Shown here piece by piece: positions 36,691 through 46,049 of a stretch of DNA of 64,000 bases. The stretch comes from an uncultured Ruminococcus sp. (GTDB lineage: Bacteria; Bacillota; Clostridia; Oscillospirales; Acutalibacteraceae): contig CACXMR010000009.1 of NCBI GenBank assembly GCA_902768825.1, positions 1 through 64,000 of the forward strand, written 5' to 3'. The notes under the pieces are model-generated. The model searched no databases. It saw only the letters and a list, made by a program, of their open reading frames with translations, and had not been told where the DNA came from. The stretch's first letter is position 1; each line of letters starts with the position of its first letter. The position numbers were made by a program, and so were the translations under genes.

Positions 36691-37568
36691 AGCTGCCTGC
36701 CTTTCTCCGTGAATTTGTCGTTGAGCACCTTGTAGAAGGTCCTGTCCTTCAGCTTGATGAACTCAGTCTCCGCCCCTGACTCAGAAACGATGAGTGTATC
36801 GTTTTTTTTGACAGTCACCGTCACCGCGCCGTCAATAGTCAGAAACACCTCCGTATCGTCATCACAGGAGGCTGTGACCTCCAGCCTTGAATGATGGCTA
36901 AAAACCACAGGTCTTGCAAAAAGAGAATGTGAGCACACCGGAGTCATCAGTATGCACTTCATAGTGGGCTCAACAACTGGTCCGCCGGCTGCAAGGGAAT
37001 AAGCACTGGACCCGGTGGGGGTAGAAAGTATCAGTCCGTCAGCACGGTAGCTGCATATATAGCCCTTGTCTGCGGCAAGGGAAACATCTATGTCGATAAG
37101 CCTTGACAGGGAGCCTCTTGAGATAACAGCGTCATTCATGGCACGGAACTCTCTCTCTCCGTTATCGCCCTTGTGGATTATTTTGAGCATCATCCGTTTT
37201 TCGATGGTATAGCTCCCGTCCTTCAGGCGTGAGAGCATATCAAGCTCATCAGTCTCCAGCTCTGCGGCAAAGCCCAGTCTGCCTGTATTGATGCCCAGCA
37301 GTGGCTTATTATAGAATGAAGCATGGTATGCAGCGTGGATGATCGTCCCGTCTCCGCCGATGGTCAGCACCATATCAGCAGCCTTGTAAAGCTCGCCCAC
37401 CTTGTCAAAGAAGTCTATCCTGCTGCTGGCAAAAAGCTCCGAATATTGAGATGACATCATCACAGACATACCCAGACGGTGCAGACGGTCAATGACACTA
37501 AAGGTAGTCTCTGCCGCATTCTTTTTTGTCAGGTTAGGTATCACAGCGACCTTCACTATACTTTTCAT
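36687..37568 (-). CDS. nadK: NAD kinase
   Basis: Phosphorylates NAD to NADP. A 293-residue protein with the GGDGT motif ([14 protein letters not shown]), the [10 protein letters not shown] segment and [24 protein letters not shown] 37568 ([12 protein letters not shown]) is preceded by GGAAGAAG. The open frame begins with TTG at 37598, which overlaps tlyA and seems unlikely as the start. Confidence 0.95.
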   Translation of the reverse strand: MKSIVKVAVIPNLTKKNAAETTFSVIDRLHRLGMSVMMSSQYSELFASSRIDFFDKVGELYKAADMVLTIGGDGTIIHAAYHASFYNKPLLGINTGRLGFAAELETDELDMLSRLKDGSYTIEKRMMLKIIHKGDNGEREFRAMNDAVISRGSLSRLIDIDVSLAADKGYICSYRADGLILSTPTGSSAYSLAAGGPVVEPTMKCILMTPVCSHSLFARPVVFSHHSRLEVTASCDDDTEVFLTIDGAVTVTVKKNDTLIVSESGAETEFIKLKDRTFYKVLNDKFTEKGRQL

Positions 37569-37587
37569 ACAAGCACTTCTTCCAAGT

Positions 37588-38397
37588 TTATTTGTCAAGC
37601 TGACTGTGGGATTCGGAGACGACTCTCTCTATGTCTATGCCATCAGCGGCTGATGGGGCGTCGCTGCGCCTGATATGGAGTAGATATTCGATATTTCCTT
37701 CCGGCCCCTTTATCGGGGAATAATCCAGCCCCAGCACATCAAAGCCGCCTGCAAGACAGAAATCATATATTTTCTTAATGACTGCAATATGCACGTCCCT
37801 GTCACGCACTACTCCGTTCTTTCCCACGTTTCCCCTGCCTGCCTCAAACTGCGGCTTGATAAGAGTCACAGCCTCTGCTTTTTCCCTCAGCAGCGGTCTC
37901 ACCGCCGGCAGAACAAGTTCCAGCGAAATGAAGCACACGTCAACGCTAAAAAAATCTATCCTGTCAGGCACCTGCTCCTCTGTGATGTATCTCACGTTGG
38001 TGCGCTCAAGATTAACCACACGGTCATCGTTCCTGAGCTTCCAATCAAGCTGACCATAGCCTACATCCACAGCATAGACCTTTGTTGCTCCGTTTTGCAG
38101 CATACAGTCCGTAAAGCCTCCCGTAGAAGCCCCTATATCCATAGTTATCATGCCGTCAAGTCTCAGCGAAAAGCTTTTCATTGCCTTTTCAAGCTTCAGC
38201 CCGCCACGGCTCACATAACGGGGTTTTGCACCCCTCATTTCCAGCTTTACCGTTTCGGGATAGGTCGTGCCCGGCTTGTCGGACTTCTGACCGTCAACAT
38301 ATATTATGCCGGACATTATGAGTGCCTTGGCCTTTTCACGGCTCTCCGCAAAGCCGGCCTCAAACACCATCAGATCCAGTCTTTTTTTTGAGGGCAT
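37588..38397 (-). CDS. tlyA: TlyA-type rRNA 2'-O-methyltransferase
   Basis: A 269-residue TlyA/hemolysin-A family RNA methyltransferase. N-terminal S4 RNA-binding domain ([20 protein letters not shown]) and FtsJ-like methyltransferase domain with [12 protein letters not shown] as the SAM-binding motif. It methylates ribosomal RNA in other bacteria. The start ATG 38397 follows GGGGAGGAAAGG and lies inside the 3' end of dxs, giving a 38-nt overlap. Confidence 0.94.
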   Translation of the reverse strand: MPSKKRLDLMVFEAGFAESREKAKALIMSGIIYVDGQKSDKPGTTYPETVKLEMRGAKPRYVSRGGLKLEKAMKSFSLRLDGMITMDIGASTGGFTDCMLQNGATKVYAVDVGYGQLDWKLRNDDRVVNLERTNVRYITEEQVPDRIDFFSVDVCFISLELVLPAVRPLLREKAEAVTLIKPQFEAGRGNVGKNGVVRDRDVHIAVIKKIYDFCLAGGFDVLGLDYSPIKGPEGNIEYLLHIRRSDAPSAADGIDIERVVSESHSQLDK

Positions 38398-40273
38398 CAG
38401 CCTTTCCTCCCCTGGTGACATCATTTTTTATCTTTGTCTCTATCATTTTTGCATCAAGCCCCGCCTTATGGAGGGCATCCTCTGTTTTTGCCTGCAAAAC
38501 ACAGCCCCGGAGACCCACGAAGGAAAACCTTCCGGCAAAGCCTGTCTGATAAAGGCAAAATCCGAAATACTCTCCCAGACCTCCGTTCCTGACCCCTTCT
38601 TCAAAGAAATAAACACTCTCAAAGTGCTTTGCCTTCATGAGAGTACCTATCGGCAAGGGCAGGATAGTATTGAGCTTGAGAATACACACCTCTATCCCCT
38701 GCTCGGAAAGTCTTTCCTTTGCAATGCACGCCTGAGAAAACTCCCTTCCATAGGTGACGATCAGGATCTTTGCATCCTCGCTTCCGTAAATAGAAAACGG
38801 CTTGCCGCTAAACTCATAATCCTCCGGGAGAAACAGCTCTCCTCCACGGGGATAGCGTACCGCAGCCACTCCCTCGGTATCAAAAATCGCTTTTCTCAGC
38901 GCAGCCTCCAGTTCCCTGAAGCTGGATGGAGAATAGACCGTAACATTCGGTATAGTGCGCAGGAATGCCACATCATATATTCCCTGATGAGTTTCCCCGT
39001 CTTCTCCTACAATGCCCGCCCGGTCTATGCACAGCACCACATGAAGCTTCTGGAGTGCAGCATCGTGGAGTATCTGATCATAGCCCCTCTGCAAAAAGGT
39101 GGAATATACCGCAAAAACCGGCAGCATTCCATTTGCGGCAAGACCCGAAGCAAAGGTTATTGCGTGTTCCTCCGCAATGCCCACATCGTAGAAGCGGTCC
39201 TTATATTTTTTTGAAAATGCGCTGAGCCCTGTGCCTATCGACATAGCAGCCGTGATAGCGCATAGCCTTTTTTCCTTTGAAGCAAGCTCACACATGGTCC
39301 TTCCGAAGATGCTTGAATAGCCCTCGCCTCCGGAGCGGGGCTCGCCTGTCTCTACATCGAAGGCTGATACACCATGGAAGCTCTTGGGATCGTTCTCAGC
39401 ATAGCCATAGCCCTTGCCCTTCTTGGTGCACACATGGATGAGCACAGGAGAACGCTTGCGCTTTGCGGCACTGAGAGCCTCCTGGAGCTGAGTGATGTTA
39501 TGCCCGTCATAGGGTCCATAGTAGGCAAAGCCAAACTGCTCAAAAAGGTTGTTCTTCTGGCCAAAAAACTCATCCCTCATCCAGTCCTTGACGTGCTTCA
39601 TTCCGCTGGTGATGGGTCTGCCCACCACAGGCACCCTTTCAAGGCGGTGAACCTTTGTCTTTGCCCTGAGATAGCCCGGACGTATCCTCATTCTGGACAG
39701 GGACCTTGCCATTGAGCCTACATTATTGGAGATGGACATTTTGTTGTCGTTGAGTATCACAATGAGGTTCTTCCCGGAACGTCCGGCATTGTTGAGTCCC
39801 TCATAGGCAAGACCTCCGCTGAGAGCACCGTCACCGATCACGGCTATGGTATAGGCATCGCTTTTTTTCATGCTCTCGCCGCAGGCAATGCCCAGCGCAG
39901 CAGAGATGGAGGTGCTGCTGTGACCTGTATCAAAACAGTCGTATTCGCTTTCGCTTCTCTTTGGAAAACCGGACAGGCCGTTTTCTGTGCGTATCGTATC
40001 TATACGTGAGCACCTTCCGGTGAGCATCTTGTGAGCATAGCACTGATGTCCCACATCCCAGACTATCTTGTCCTTAGGGGTATCAAAGACGGTGTGTATC
40101 GCAATGGTAAGCTCAACGACACCGAGATTTGAGGCAAGGTGCCCTCCGTTTTGCGCTACCGTCTCCACGATTTTTTCACGGATCTCACCCGCAAGCTTTT
40201 CCAGCTCCGATGATGTCAGTTTTTTTATATCCTCAGGAGAATTGATATTCTCCAGTATTGTTTTTTCTGTCAT
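38360..40273 (-). CDS. dxs: 1-deoxy-D-xylulose-5-phosphate synthase
   Basis: First enzyme of the MEP isoprenoid pathway: condenses pyruvate and glyceraldehyde 3-phosphate, with thiamine diphosphate. 637 residues. The cofactor motif GDGALSGG with NDNKMSIS is at about 152-185; the transketolase middle domain has IAEEHAITFASGLA and HQGIYDVAFLR. ATG 40273 follows GGTGATAG. Together with ispH-rpsA and ispA it makes the isoprenoid genes of this window nearly a pathway. Confidence 0.96.
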   Translation of the reverse strand: MTEKTILENINSPEDIKKLTSSELEKLAGEIREKIVETVAQNGGHLASNLGVVELTIAIHTVFDTPKDKIVWDVGHQCYAHKMLTGRCSRIDTIRTENGLSGFPKRSESEYDCFDTGHSSTSISAALGIACGESMKKSDAYTIAVIGDGALSGGLAYEGLNNAGRSGKNLIVILNDNKMSISNNVGSMARSLSRMRIRPGYLRAKTKVHRLERVPVVGRPITSGMKHVKDWMRDEFFGQKNNLFEQFGFAYYGPYDGHNITQLQEALSAAKRKRSPVLIHVCTKKGKGYGYAENDPKSFHGVSAFDVETGEPRSGGEGYSSIFGRTMCELASKEKRLCAITAAMSIGTGLSAFSKKYKDRFYDVGIAEEHAITFASGLAANGMLPVFAVYSTFLQRGYDQILHDAALQKLHVVLCIDRAGIVGEDGETHQGIYDVAFLRTIPNVTVYSPSSFRELEAALRKAIFDTEGVAAVRYPRGGELFLPEDYEFSGKPFSIYGSEDAKILIVTYGREFSQACIAKERLSEQGIEVCILKLNTILPLPIGTLMKAKHFESVYFFEEGVRNGGLGEYFGFCLYQTGFAGRFSFVGLRGCVLQAKTEDALHKAGLDAKMIETKIKNDVTRGGKADALKKKTGSDGV

Positions 40274-40450
40274 AAATCTATCACCACACAACGTTCACAA
40301 AGCAAACGTATGCTACAGGCGCAGACAGTAATTGCCAAAACACCTGTAATTCTTCTTCCTTTATTTCAAGGCAGCATCCATGGCTCAAAAGAATGATCCT
40401 TTCTTCTTAACTTAAACGGAAATGCTGCCGGTATTCCTTTTGTATGTATA

Positions 40451-40479
40451 ATTATACAACATATTATCCGATAATGCAA
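40451..40479 (-). promoter_or_regulatory. internal promoter upstream of dxs
   Basis: On the minus strand: TTGCAT (40479-40474), a 17-nt spacer and TATAAT (40456-40451). The leader to dxs is about 170 nt and contains inverted GGCAGCAT / ATGCTGCC. This splits the minus-strand block into ruvC-ispA and dxs-rnz parts, although read-through is possible because no terminator follows ispA. Confidence 0.65.
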
Positions 40480-40487
40480 GCAGACCC

Positions 40488-41360
40488 TCAGCTTCGGCGG
40501 TCCCGCAGAGCCTTGGCAAAGGAGGACAGAAAGTCCGTGTCTCCTCCAAAGACCGACAGAGCACTGATCGCTTCATCCGTAAGCTCTGATACAAGCTCTC
40601 TGCATCTGTCAAGCCCCAGCAGTGAAACATAGGTAGACTTATTATTTCCCTCATCGCTGCCGATGGGTTTGCCGAGAGTCGCTTCATCGGAGGTCACGTC
40701 CAGCATATCGTCAACTATCTGGAAGGCAAGTCCTATGCACTCGGCGTATTCCGAAGCAGCCTTTATCTGAGCCTCATCTGCCCCTGCCGAAATACAGCCC
40801 AAAAGGCAGGCACATCTGATAAGAGCGCCGGTCTTGAGCTTGTCCATAAGACGGAGACGTTCAACGGAAATGCTTTTTCCTTCGCTCTCAAGGTCGATTA
40901 TCTGTCCGCCGATCATTCCCTCTGCTCCTGCACAGGAGGCAAGCAGCCTGCCGGCTGAGACGCATTTTTCGGTGCCGTTGAGAGAAACGGCCCTTTCGGA
41001 AAGCACGGTCTCAAAAGCAAGAGTCAACAGTCCGTCACCGCCCAACACGGCAGCGGCTTCGCCAAAAACCTTATGGTTAGTGGGCTTTCCACGGCGCATA
41101 TCGTCATCATCCATGCATGGCAGATCATCGTGTATGAGAGAGTAGGTATGTATCATCTCAATGGCACAGGCAAAGGGCATGGCAGCTTCCTCGTTACCTC
41201 CGCACAGCTTTGCAAACTCCAGCACCAGCACAGGCCTCACACGCTTTCCGCCGGCTGTCAGGCTGTATTCCATTGATTTTATCACAGTCTCGATGCTCTC
41301 GTTTCCTTTGGGAACAAAGCTCATCAGGGATTCTTCTATTCTTCGGATCTGATCCTCCAT
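40488..41360 (-). CDS. ispA: polyprenyl (farnesyl/geranylgeranyl) diphosphate synthase
   Basis: A 290-residue trans-prenyltransferase. The first aspartate-rich motif is HDDLPCMDDDD (about 77-87) and the second FQIVDDMLD (about 212-220). GGKRVRP at 38-44 binds IPP. It extends DMAPP to farnesyl diphosphate. It follows xseB by 2 nt, the standard Firmicutes xseA-xseB-ispA order. Confidence 0.95.
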   Translation of the reverse strand: MEDQIRRIEESLMSFVPKGNESIETVIKSMEYSLTAGGKRVRPVLVLEFAKLCGGNEEAAMPFACAIEMIHTYSLIHDDLPCMDDDDMRRGKPTNHKVFGEAAAVLGGDGLLTLAFETVLSERAVSLNGTEKCVSAGRLLASCAGAEGMIGGQIIDLESEGKSISVERLRLMDKLKTGALIRCACLLGCISAGADEAQIKAASEYAECIGLAFQIVDDMLDVTSDEATLGKPIGSDEGNNKSTYVSLLGLDRCRELVSELTDEAISALSVFGGDTDFLSSFAKALRDRRS

Positions 41361-41362
41361 TT

Positions 41363-41569
41363 TCAGTCCTCCTTATCACTATCCGTCAAAGAAATAGTCG
41401 TCAGTCTCTGTTCGGCACTATTGAGCGCCTCATAGCATACAGCTGATAGTCTTGTGCCCTCCTCAAGAAGCTTCATGCTCTCTTCAAGGGGTAGCTCTCC
41501 GCCCTCAAGCAGACCTACTATCTCTTCAAGTCTTGTAATCGATTTCTCATAATTAAAGCTACTATCCAT
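41363..41569 (-). CDS. xseB: exodeoxyribonuclease VII small subunit
   Basis: A 68-residue helical subunit with FNYEKSITRLEEIVGLLEGG and LPLEESMKLLEEG, the family signature. ATG 41569 follows AAAAGGA and overlaps the xseA stop by 8 nt; the longer frame to 41605 lacks a ribosome binding site. Confidence 0.95.
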   Translation of the reverse strand: MDSSFNYEKSITRLEEIVGLLEGGELPLEESMKLLEEGTRLSAVCYEALNSAEQRLTTISLTDSDKED

Positions 41570-42776
41570 TGTCCTTTTCCCTCCGGGCGCAGACGGCACA
41601 GTCAAGGCTTCCGTCTCCCATAATTATCTCTATCCTGTCATCCCTCTGCACTTCCTTTACGGAGCGCACCAGGAACCCATTCTTTTTTACTGCGGCATAC
41701 CCTCTTGCCAGCACCTTCAGCGGACTCAGTGCATCCAGTCCGGCACTAAGCGAACCAAGACGTGCCCTTTCTCTGTCTATGCAGCCCCTGCCGCTGTTTT
41801 TCAGCCTGTCATAAAGGCTGTCCAGCCGCATCCTGCGTATGTGCACAAGCTCCTTTGGGGATCTCATAACAGCCGATGCTCTCAGTGCCGATAGTCTGAG
41901 CTTCTCCATGGCTATCCTTGCAGCCACGGCTGAGATCATTCTCTTATGGCAGCGCTGCAGGTGTTCAAGCATCATATCCTTATCCGGTGAGACTATCTCA
42001 GCACCCGCAGAGGGTGTTGACGCCCTGACATCCGCAACGAGATCGCATATTGTAAAGTCAGTCTCGTGACCCACCGCCGACACCACCGGTATTGAGCAGG
42101 CGTAGATCGCCCTTGCCAGCGATTCATCGTTAAAGGCTGACAGATCCTCAGCGGAACCGCCACCCCGTCCAATAATGATTACATCGGCGCACTGCCTTTT
42201 ATCAAAAAGCCTTACAGCTGCGGTAAGCTGGGCAGCAGCGTTTTCACCCTGAACAAGCACCGGACACAGCACTACCTCCAGAGCAGGGCACCGCCTTTTC
42301 AGTATCCTCAGAATATCCTGCAGAGCCGCACCCGTAGGAGAAGTAATGACGCCTATCCTGCGTGGATAATCAGGAAGTGGCTTCTTGTGGCTCTCATCAA
42401 AGAGTCCCTCCAGACGGAGCTTGTTTTTTAGCTGTTCAAAGGCAATGCTGAGAGCACCCGCACCATAGGGCTGCATATCCTCCACATAGAGCTGGAAGGA
42501 TCCTGCTGCGTCATAAAGGGTGGCACGGGCACGCACCAGCACCTTCATGCCCTCCTTCGGGCTGAATTTGAGCATTCTTGCGCTGTTTGCAAACATCACC
42601 GCCTTTACGGCGGCCTTCTCATCCTTCAGGGTCAGATAGATGTGTCCGGAACGGCTATGCACCGTAAGATTGGATATTTCCCCCTGCAGCCAGAAGGATC
42701 TCAGATGCTTGTCGGATTCTATGAGCATCCGCACATACATATTGAGTCCTGAAACGGTTAATATATTATCACTCAT
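41562..42776 (-). CDS. xseA: exodeoxyribonuclease VII large subunit
   Basis: A 404-residue single-strand exonuclease subunit. N-terminal OB fold (LTVSGLNMYVRMLIES; FWLQGEISNLTVHSRSGH), catalytic domain with VITSPTGAALQDIL and IIGRGGGSAEDLSAFNDE, and helical C-terminus. It begins 5 nt after ruvB. With xseB it degrades single-stranded DNA during repair. Confidence 0.96.
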   Translation of the reverse strand: MSDNILTVSGLNMYVRMLIESDKHLRSFWLQGEISNLTVHSRSGHIYLTLKDEKAAVKAVMFANSARMLKFSPKEGMKVLVRARATLYDAAGSFQLYVEDMQPYGAGALSIAFEQLKNKLRLEGLFDESHKKPLPDYPRRIGVITSPTGAALQDILRILKRRCPALEVVLCPVLVQGENAAAQLTAAVRLFDKRQCADVIIIGRGGGSAEDLSAFNDESLARAIYACSIPVVSAVGHETDFTICDLVADVRASTPSAGAEIVSPDKDMMLEHLQRCHKRMISAVAARIAMEKLRLSALRASAVMRSPKELVHIRRMRLDSLYDRLKNSGRGCIDRERARLGSLSAGLDALSPLKVLARGYAAVKKNGFLVRSVKEVQRDDRIEIIMGDGSLDCAVCARREKDNG

Positions 42777-42781
42777 ATCAC

Positions 42782-43822
42782 TTAATCAAACCTTATCTGT
42801 CCGTCCTGTGCATCGGGCAGCTCAAAGCCCATGTGCAGGCAGGCGGCTCTTGTTATGCAGCGGCCCCTGGGAGTACGGTTCAAAAAGCCTATCTGCATAA
42901 GATAAGGCTCTATTACATCCTCAATGGTCACTGCCTCTTCACCTATCGCTGCAGCAAGAGTTTCAAGCCCCACAGGCCCGCCTCGGTAAAACTTCACTAT
43001 AGCTGTGAGCATCCTCCTGTCGTTGGAGTCAAGCCCCAGCTCATCAATCTCCAGACGTTCAAGGGCGACCCTGGCCGTCTGAAGGGTTATCACCCCGTTG
43101 GACATTACCTGAGCAAAGTCCCTCACTCTTTTAAGCATACGGTTGGCTATTCTCGGTGTTCCTCTTGAACGTGAGGCTATTTCCAGTGCACCCTCATCGT
43201 CTATGGCAATGCTTAGTATGCCCGCACTGCGCTTGATTATCAGCGCCAGCTCCTCGGGAGTATAAAGCTCAAGTCTCAGGGAAACTCCAAAACGGTCCCT
43301 GAGTGGTGCTGTGAGCTGACCTGCCCTTGTTGTCGCTCCTACAAGAGTGAAATGCGGCAGGGGCAGATGATATGAAGCCGCCATCTGACCCTTACCTGTG
43401 ACAATATCTATGGCAAAGTCCTCCATGGCAGGGTAGAGTATCTCTTCGACTGCCCTTGAAATGCGGTGTATCTCATCAATGAACAGCACATCTCCCTCGT
43501 TGAGGTTAGTCAGTATAGCCGCAAGATCTCCGGGTTTTTCGATGGCAGGTCCGGAGGTGATCCTGAGATTTACATTCAGCTCGTTTGCTATTATTCCCGA
43601 AAGAGTGGTCTTTCCAAGTCCGGGAGGTCCATACAGCAGCACATGGTCAAGGCTCTCACGGCGCTGCTTTGCCGCCTCGATAAAGACCGCAAGATTCTGC
43701 TTGACCTTTTCCTGACCTATATAATCCTCAAGCCTTCTCGGTCTCAAAGGGTTATCGCTGTCGCTGTCCCCCATGATCTCTGTGGGAGACACTATCCTGT
43801 TTTCAAAATCAAGCTCTTCCAT
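42782..43822 (-). CDS. ruvB: Holliday junction branch migration helicase RuvB
   Basis: A 346-residue AAA+ motor. Walker [10 protein letters not shown] (about 64-72), Walker B FIDEIHR, sensor ATTRAG and arginine-rich RTPRGR near the winged-helix C-terminus. It works as a hexamer with RuvA. Downstream of ruvA by 24 nt. Confidence 0.97.
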   Translation of the reverse strand: MEELDFENRIVSPTEIMGDSDSDNPLRPRRLEDYIGQEKVKQNLAVFIEAAKQRRESLDHVLLYGPPGLGKTTLSGIIANELNVNLRITSGPAIEKPGDLAAILTNLNEGDVLFIDEIHRISRAVEEILYPAMEDFAIDIVTGKGQMAASYHLPLPHFTLVGATTRAGQLTAPLRDRFGVSLRLELYTPEELALIIKRSAGILSIAIDDEGALEIASRSRGTPRIANRMLKRVRDFAQVMSNGVITLQTARVALERLEIDELGLDSNDRRMLTAIVKFYRGGPVGLETLAAAIGEEAVTIEDVIEPYLMQIGFLNRTPRGRCITRAACLHMGFELPDAQDGQIRFD

Positions 43823-43846
43823 ATTGTTTTCCTTTCCGTCCTGTGC

Positions 43847-44455
43847 TTACTGACGTCCTATCGCCCTGAGAGTTTCCGAGATTATCTTTTCCACCGGAAG
43901 AGACGGGTCTATGCCTTTCATAAAGGGCATTACCTCATCCGGCGTATACCCAAGCACAGCCAGAGCTCCTATAGCCTGAGCGAGATTGCCTCCTGCGGCA
44001 GGCACAGCCGGAACTGCCTCACCAAAGTCTGCGGCAGGCTCGGTTATACCCAGCTTCTTGATCTTGTCCTTCAGCTCAAGAATTATCCTCTGAGCCAGCT
44101 TATTTCCCACTCCGCCGGCCTTTGTGAGAGCCTTGCTGTCTCCCAGGGATACAGCCAAAGCCACCTGCTCCGGGCTGAGCACCGAAAGTATTGACAGAGC
44201 CACCTTTGCGCCCACCCCGCTGATGGACATCAGCATCCTGAAGCAGTTCATTTCCGCTGTGGTAGCAAAGCCGCATAGCTCTACTGCGTCCTCTCTGACC
44301 AGCATGTGGGTGTATAGCATAGCATTTTCACCGACTCTCGGCAGTGACCTGAGCGTATTCATGGTAGCCATACACTTATATCCCACTCCCCCGCACTCAA
44401 TGACCACAAAACTTGGGTCGGTATGTATTATTTTCCCGTTAAGACTGTATATCAT
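43847..44455 (-). CDS. ruvA: Holliday junction DNA-binding protein RuvA
   Basis: A 202-residue protein. N-terminal OB fold (MIYSLNGKIIHTDPSFVVIE), two helix-hairpin-helix motifs (ISGVGAKVALSILS and GGVGNKLAQRIILEL) and a C-terminal RuvB-binding domain (QAIGALAVLGYTPDEV). ATG 44455 follows AAAGGAGATAAC; the frame extends upstream to 44545 over the phosphatase gene. Confidence 0.96.
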   Translation of the reverse strand: MIYSLNGKIIHTDPSFVVIECGGVGYKCMATMNTLRSLPRVGENAMLYTHMLVREDAVELCGFATTAEMNCFRMLMSISGVGAKVALSILSVLSPEQVALAVSLGDSKALTKAGGVGNKLAQRIILELKDKIKKLGITEPAADFGEAVPAVPAAGGNLAQAIGALAVLGYTPDEVMPFMKGIDPSLPVEKIISETLRAIGRQ

Positions 44456-44474
44456 CGGTTTGTTATCTCCTTTG

Positions 44475-45053
44475 TCATTTGACACCGTGGAATTCCTTGT
44501 GCAGACTGAAAAGCTCCTCCATTCCGGTGAGAGTCTGCCCCTCAAAATCCATTCGCAGTATATAGGGCATGAAGTCGATTATGCGCATAAACTGCTCGAA
44601 GCCGAATTCCGGACGGTAATGATTTATTATCGTAGAGAGGGCTGTCCCATGAGTCCCCACAAGAACAGTCTCGCCCTCGTATTTTGAAAGTATATCCCTG
44701 ACGGCTGCCACATTTCTTTCCTGAGTTGAGCCAAGGCTCTCGCCCCCCTCCTCATGGAAGTCAAAATCAGCCCACCGCCTGCGAAACATATCCCGAGTGT
44801 TCCCGCCCTGGTTATCACGCTCACGCAGACGCTCATCAAAGGTAAGCTCCAGGCCCTTGCTCTCCACTATAGGCATTATCGTAAGCACACTTCTTGTATA
44901 GGGGCTGGACACTGCTCTGTCAAACCTCACTCCTTCAAGTACCTCCGCAGCCCTCATCCTGTCATTCATGCCCTCCTCCGAAAGCACAAAGGTGCTGTTA
45001 ACACCCTGACGATAATCGGGCTGGGCGTGGCGCACAAAATAAAGAACGGTCAT
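44475..45053 (-). CDS. histidine phosphatase family protein
   Basis: A 192-residue phosphoglycerate-mutase-like phosphatase. Catalytic RHAQ at 8-11 (YFVRHAQPDYRQG), SSPYTRSVLTI and VGTHGTAL (second histidine). The substrate is not predictable. It sits between ruvC and ruvA, sharing one nucleotide between the ruvC stop and its own start (TGATG), so it is translationally coupled to the recombination genes. Confidence 0.9.
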   Translation of the reverse strand: MTVLYFVRHAQPDYRQGVNSTFVLSEEGMNDRMRAAEVLEGVRFDRAVSSPYTRSVLTIMPIVESKGLELTFDERLRERDNQGGNTRDMFRRRWADFDFHEEGGESLGSTQERNVAAVRDILSKYEGETVLVGTHGTALSTIINHYRPEFGFEQFMRIIDFMPYILRMDFEGQTLTGMEELFSLHKEFHGVK

Positions 45054-45562
45054 CAGGTATTCCTCCTTTTGTTAAGCAACGAACGCAGGGCCGTGCCCGA
45101 GCACTGGGCATGACATATGGCAATTGCCAGCGCATCAGCTGTGTCATCAGGCTTGGGAAGCGCATCAAGCTTCAATAGTCTCCTGGTCATCTCCATGACC
45201 TGTGCCTTATGAGCCTGTCCGTAACCCGTAACCGCTGTTTTGACCTGCAGTGGTGTATACTCACTGACAGGCAGGTTATTGTTGACTGCGGAAAGGAGTA
45301 TTACCCCTCTTGCCTGTGCCACGTCGATGGCGGTCTTCTGATTGTTCTGAAAGTACAATCGCTCAATTGCCACCTCGTCAGGATCGTCTTTTATTATCAC
45401 CGATAACAAGCCGTTGTAAATCTGCTGCAGCCTAAGCGGAAACGGTGTGTCCGCCTCCGTTATTATTGCGCCGTGATCCACAGCATAATATCTGCCTCCG
45501 CTAAACTCTATCACTCCATATCCCACAATGGCATATCCCGGATCTATCCCTAAAATTCTCAT
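45053..45562 (-). CDS. ruvC: Holliday junction resolvase RuvC
   Basis: A 169-residue endonuclease. The four acidic residues lie in GIDPGYAIVGYG (Asp7), VAIERLYF (Glu), and the C-terminal PDDTADALAIAICHA. First gene of the long minus-strand block; promoter TTGATA-N17-TAAAAT upstream. No clear LexA box was seen. Confidence 0.96.
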   Translation of the reverse strand: MRILGIDPGYAIVGYGVIEFSGGRYYAVDHGAIITEADTPFPLRLQQIYNGLLSVIIKDDPDEVAIERLYFQNNQKTAIDVAQARGVILLSAVNNNLPVSEYTPLQVKTAVTGYGQAHKAQVMEMTRRLLKLDALPKPDDTADALAIAICHAQCSGTALRSLLNKRRNT

Positions 45563-45625
45563 ATCTATGCTCCGTCTATCTGTCGGCTCTCTTTTACTGT
45601 AAGAGCCTGCAACTTATCGCTCTAT

Positions 45626-45654
45626 ATTTTAGCACAATTCCCCACAGGTATCAA
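45626..45654 (-). promoter_or_regulatory. promoter of the ruvC operon
   Basis: On the minus strand: TTGATA (45654-45649), a 17-nt spacer and TAAAAT (45631-45626), 64 nt upstream of the ruvC ATG. Confidence 0.7.
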
Positions 45655-45713
45655 GTATAAGCCGCCTAATAAATCAGGCTCTTTGATCCTCAGCTCCTGA
45701 CTCCGAAGCTGAG

Positions 45714-45752
45714 AAAAAAAGCTGCCGCAGACGTTCACAGACGGTGCGGCAG
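45714..45752 (-). terminator. intrinsic terminator of the small CxxC gene
   Basis: On the minus strand: CTGCCGCA / TGCGGCAG (45752-45745 and 45729-45722) followed by CTTTTTTT. It isolates the 59-residue gene from the ruvC operon. Confidence 0.8.
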
Positions 45753-45767
45753 TGATTTTACGGCGAT

Positions 45768-45947
45768 TCATCTTTTTGCAGGCTGTTCGGCCGAAGGCTT
45801 CTGTTCTCTGTATGTGTAGCTCACCTCTGTTGACGGGGTACTTTTCATAAACATATCCTTACGTCCTTTATTCATTCTTGCGCACTGCATACAGTAGATA
45901 GCTCTTCCCAGATTAAGACAATCCGCACATGAACTTTCCTCAGTCAT
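45768..45947 (-). CDS. 59-residue protein with paired CxxC motifs
   Basis: Not recognised. Cysteines CADC (8-11) and CMQC (about 19-22) could bind one zinc ion; the second half is polar and basic. ATG 45947 follows GGAGGAGGTAATGAA, a very strong ribosome binding site, and the frame extends upstream to 46049 without one. It has its own promoter and terminator, so it is a real, separately regulated gene. Confidence 0.7.
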   Translation of the reverse strand: MTEESSCADCLNLGRAIYCMQCARMNKGRKDMFMKSTPSTEVSYTYREQKPSAEQPAKR

Positions 45948-46020
45948 TTCATTACCTCCTCCGCTGTGTTTTTCGGTATGTTGCATAAAGCGATCCAAAT
46001 GATCATTTAGTCCGAAGTGT

Positions 46021-46049
46021 ATTCTACCATATTCAAAAGAGAAAAACAA
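46021..46049 (-). promoter_or_regulatory. promoter of the 59-residue CxxC gene
   Basis: On the minus strand: TTGTTT (46049-46044), a 17-nt spacer and TAGAAT (46026-46021). The leader to the ATG at 45947 is about 70 nt. Confidence 0.6.

Noticed and set aside
45563..45713. LexA-type SOS box at the ruvC promoter
   Set aside because: No GAAC-N4-GTTC type sequence was found, so SOS control is not claimed.
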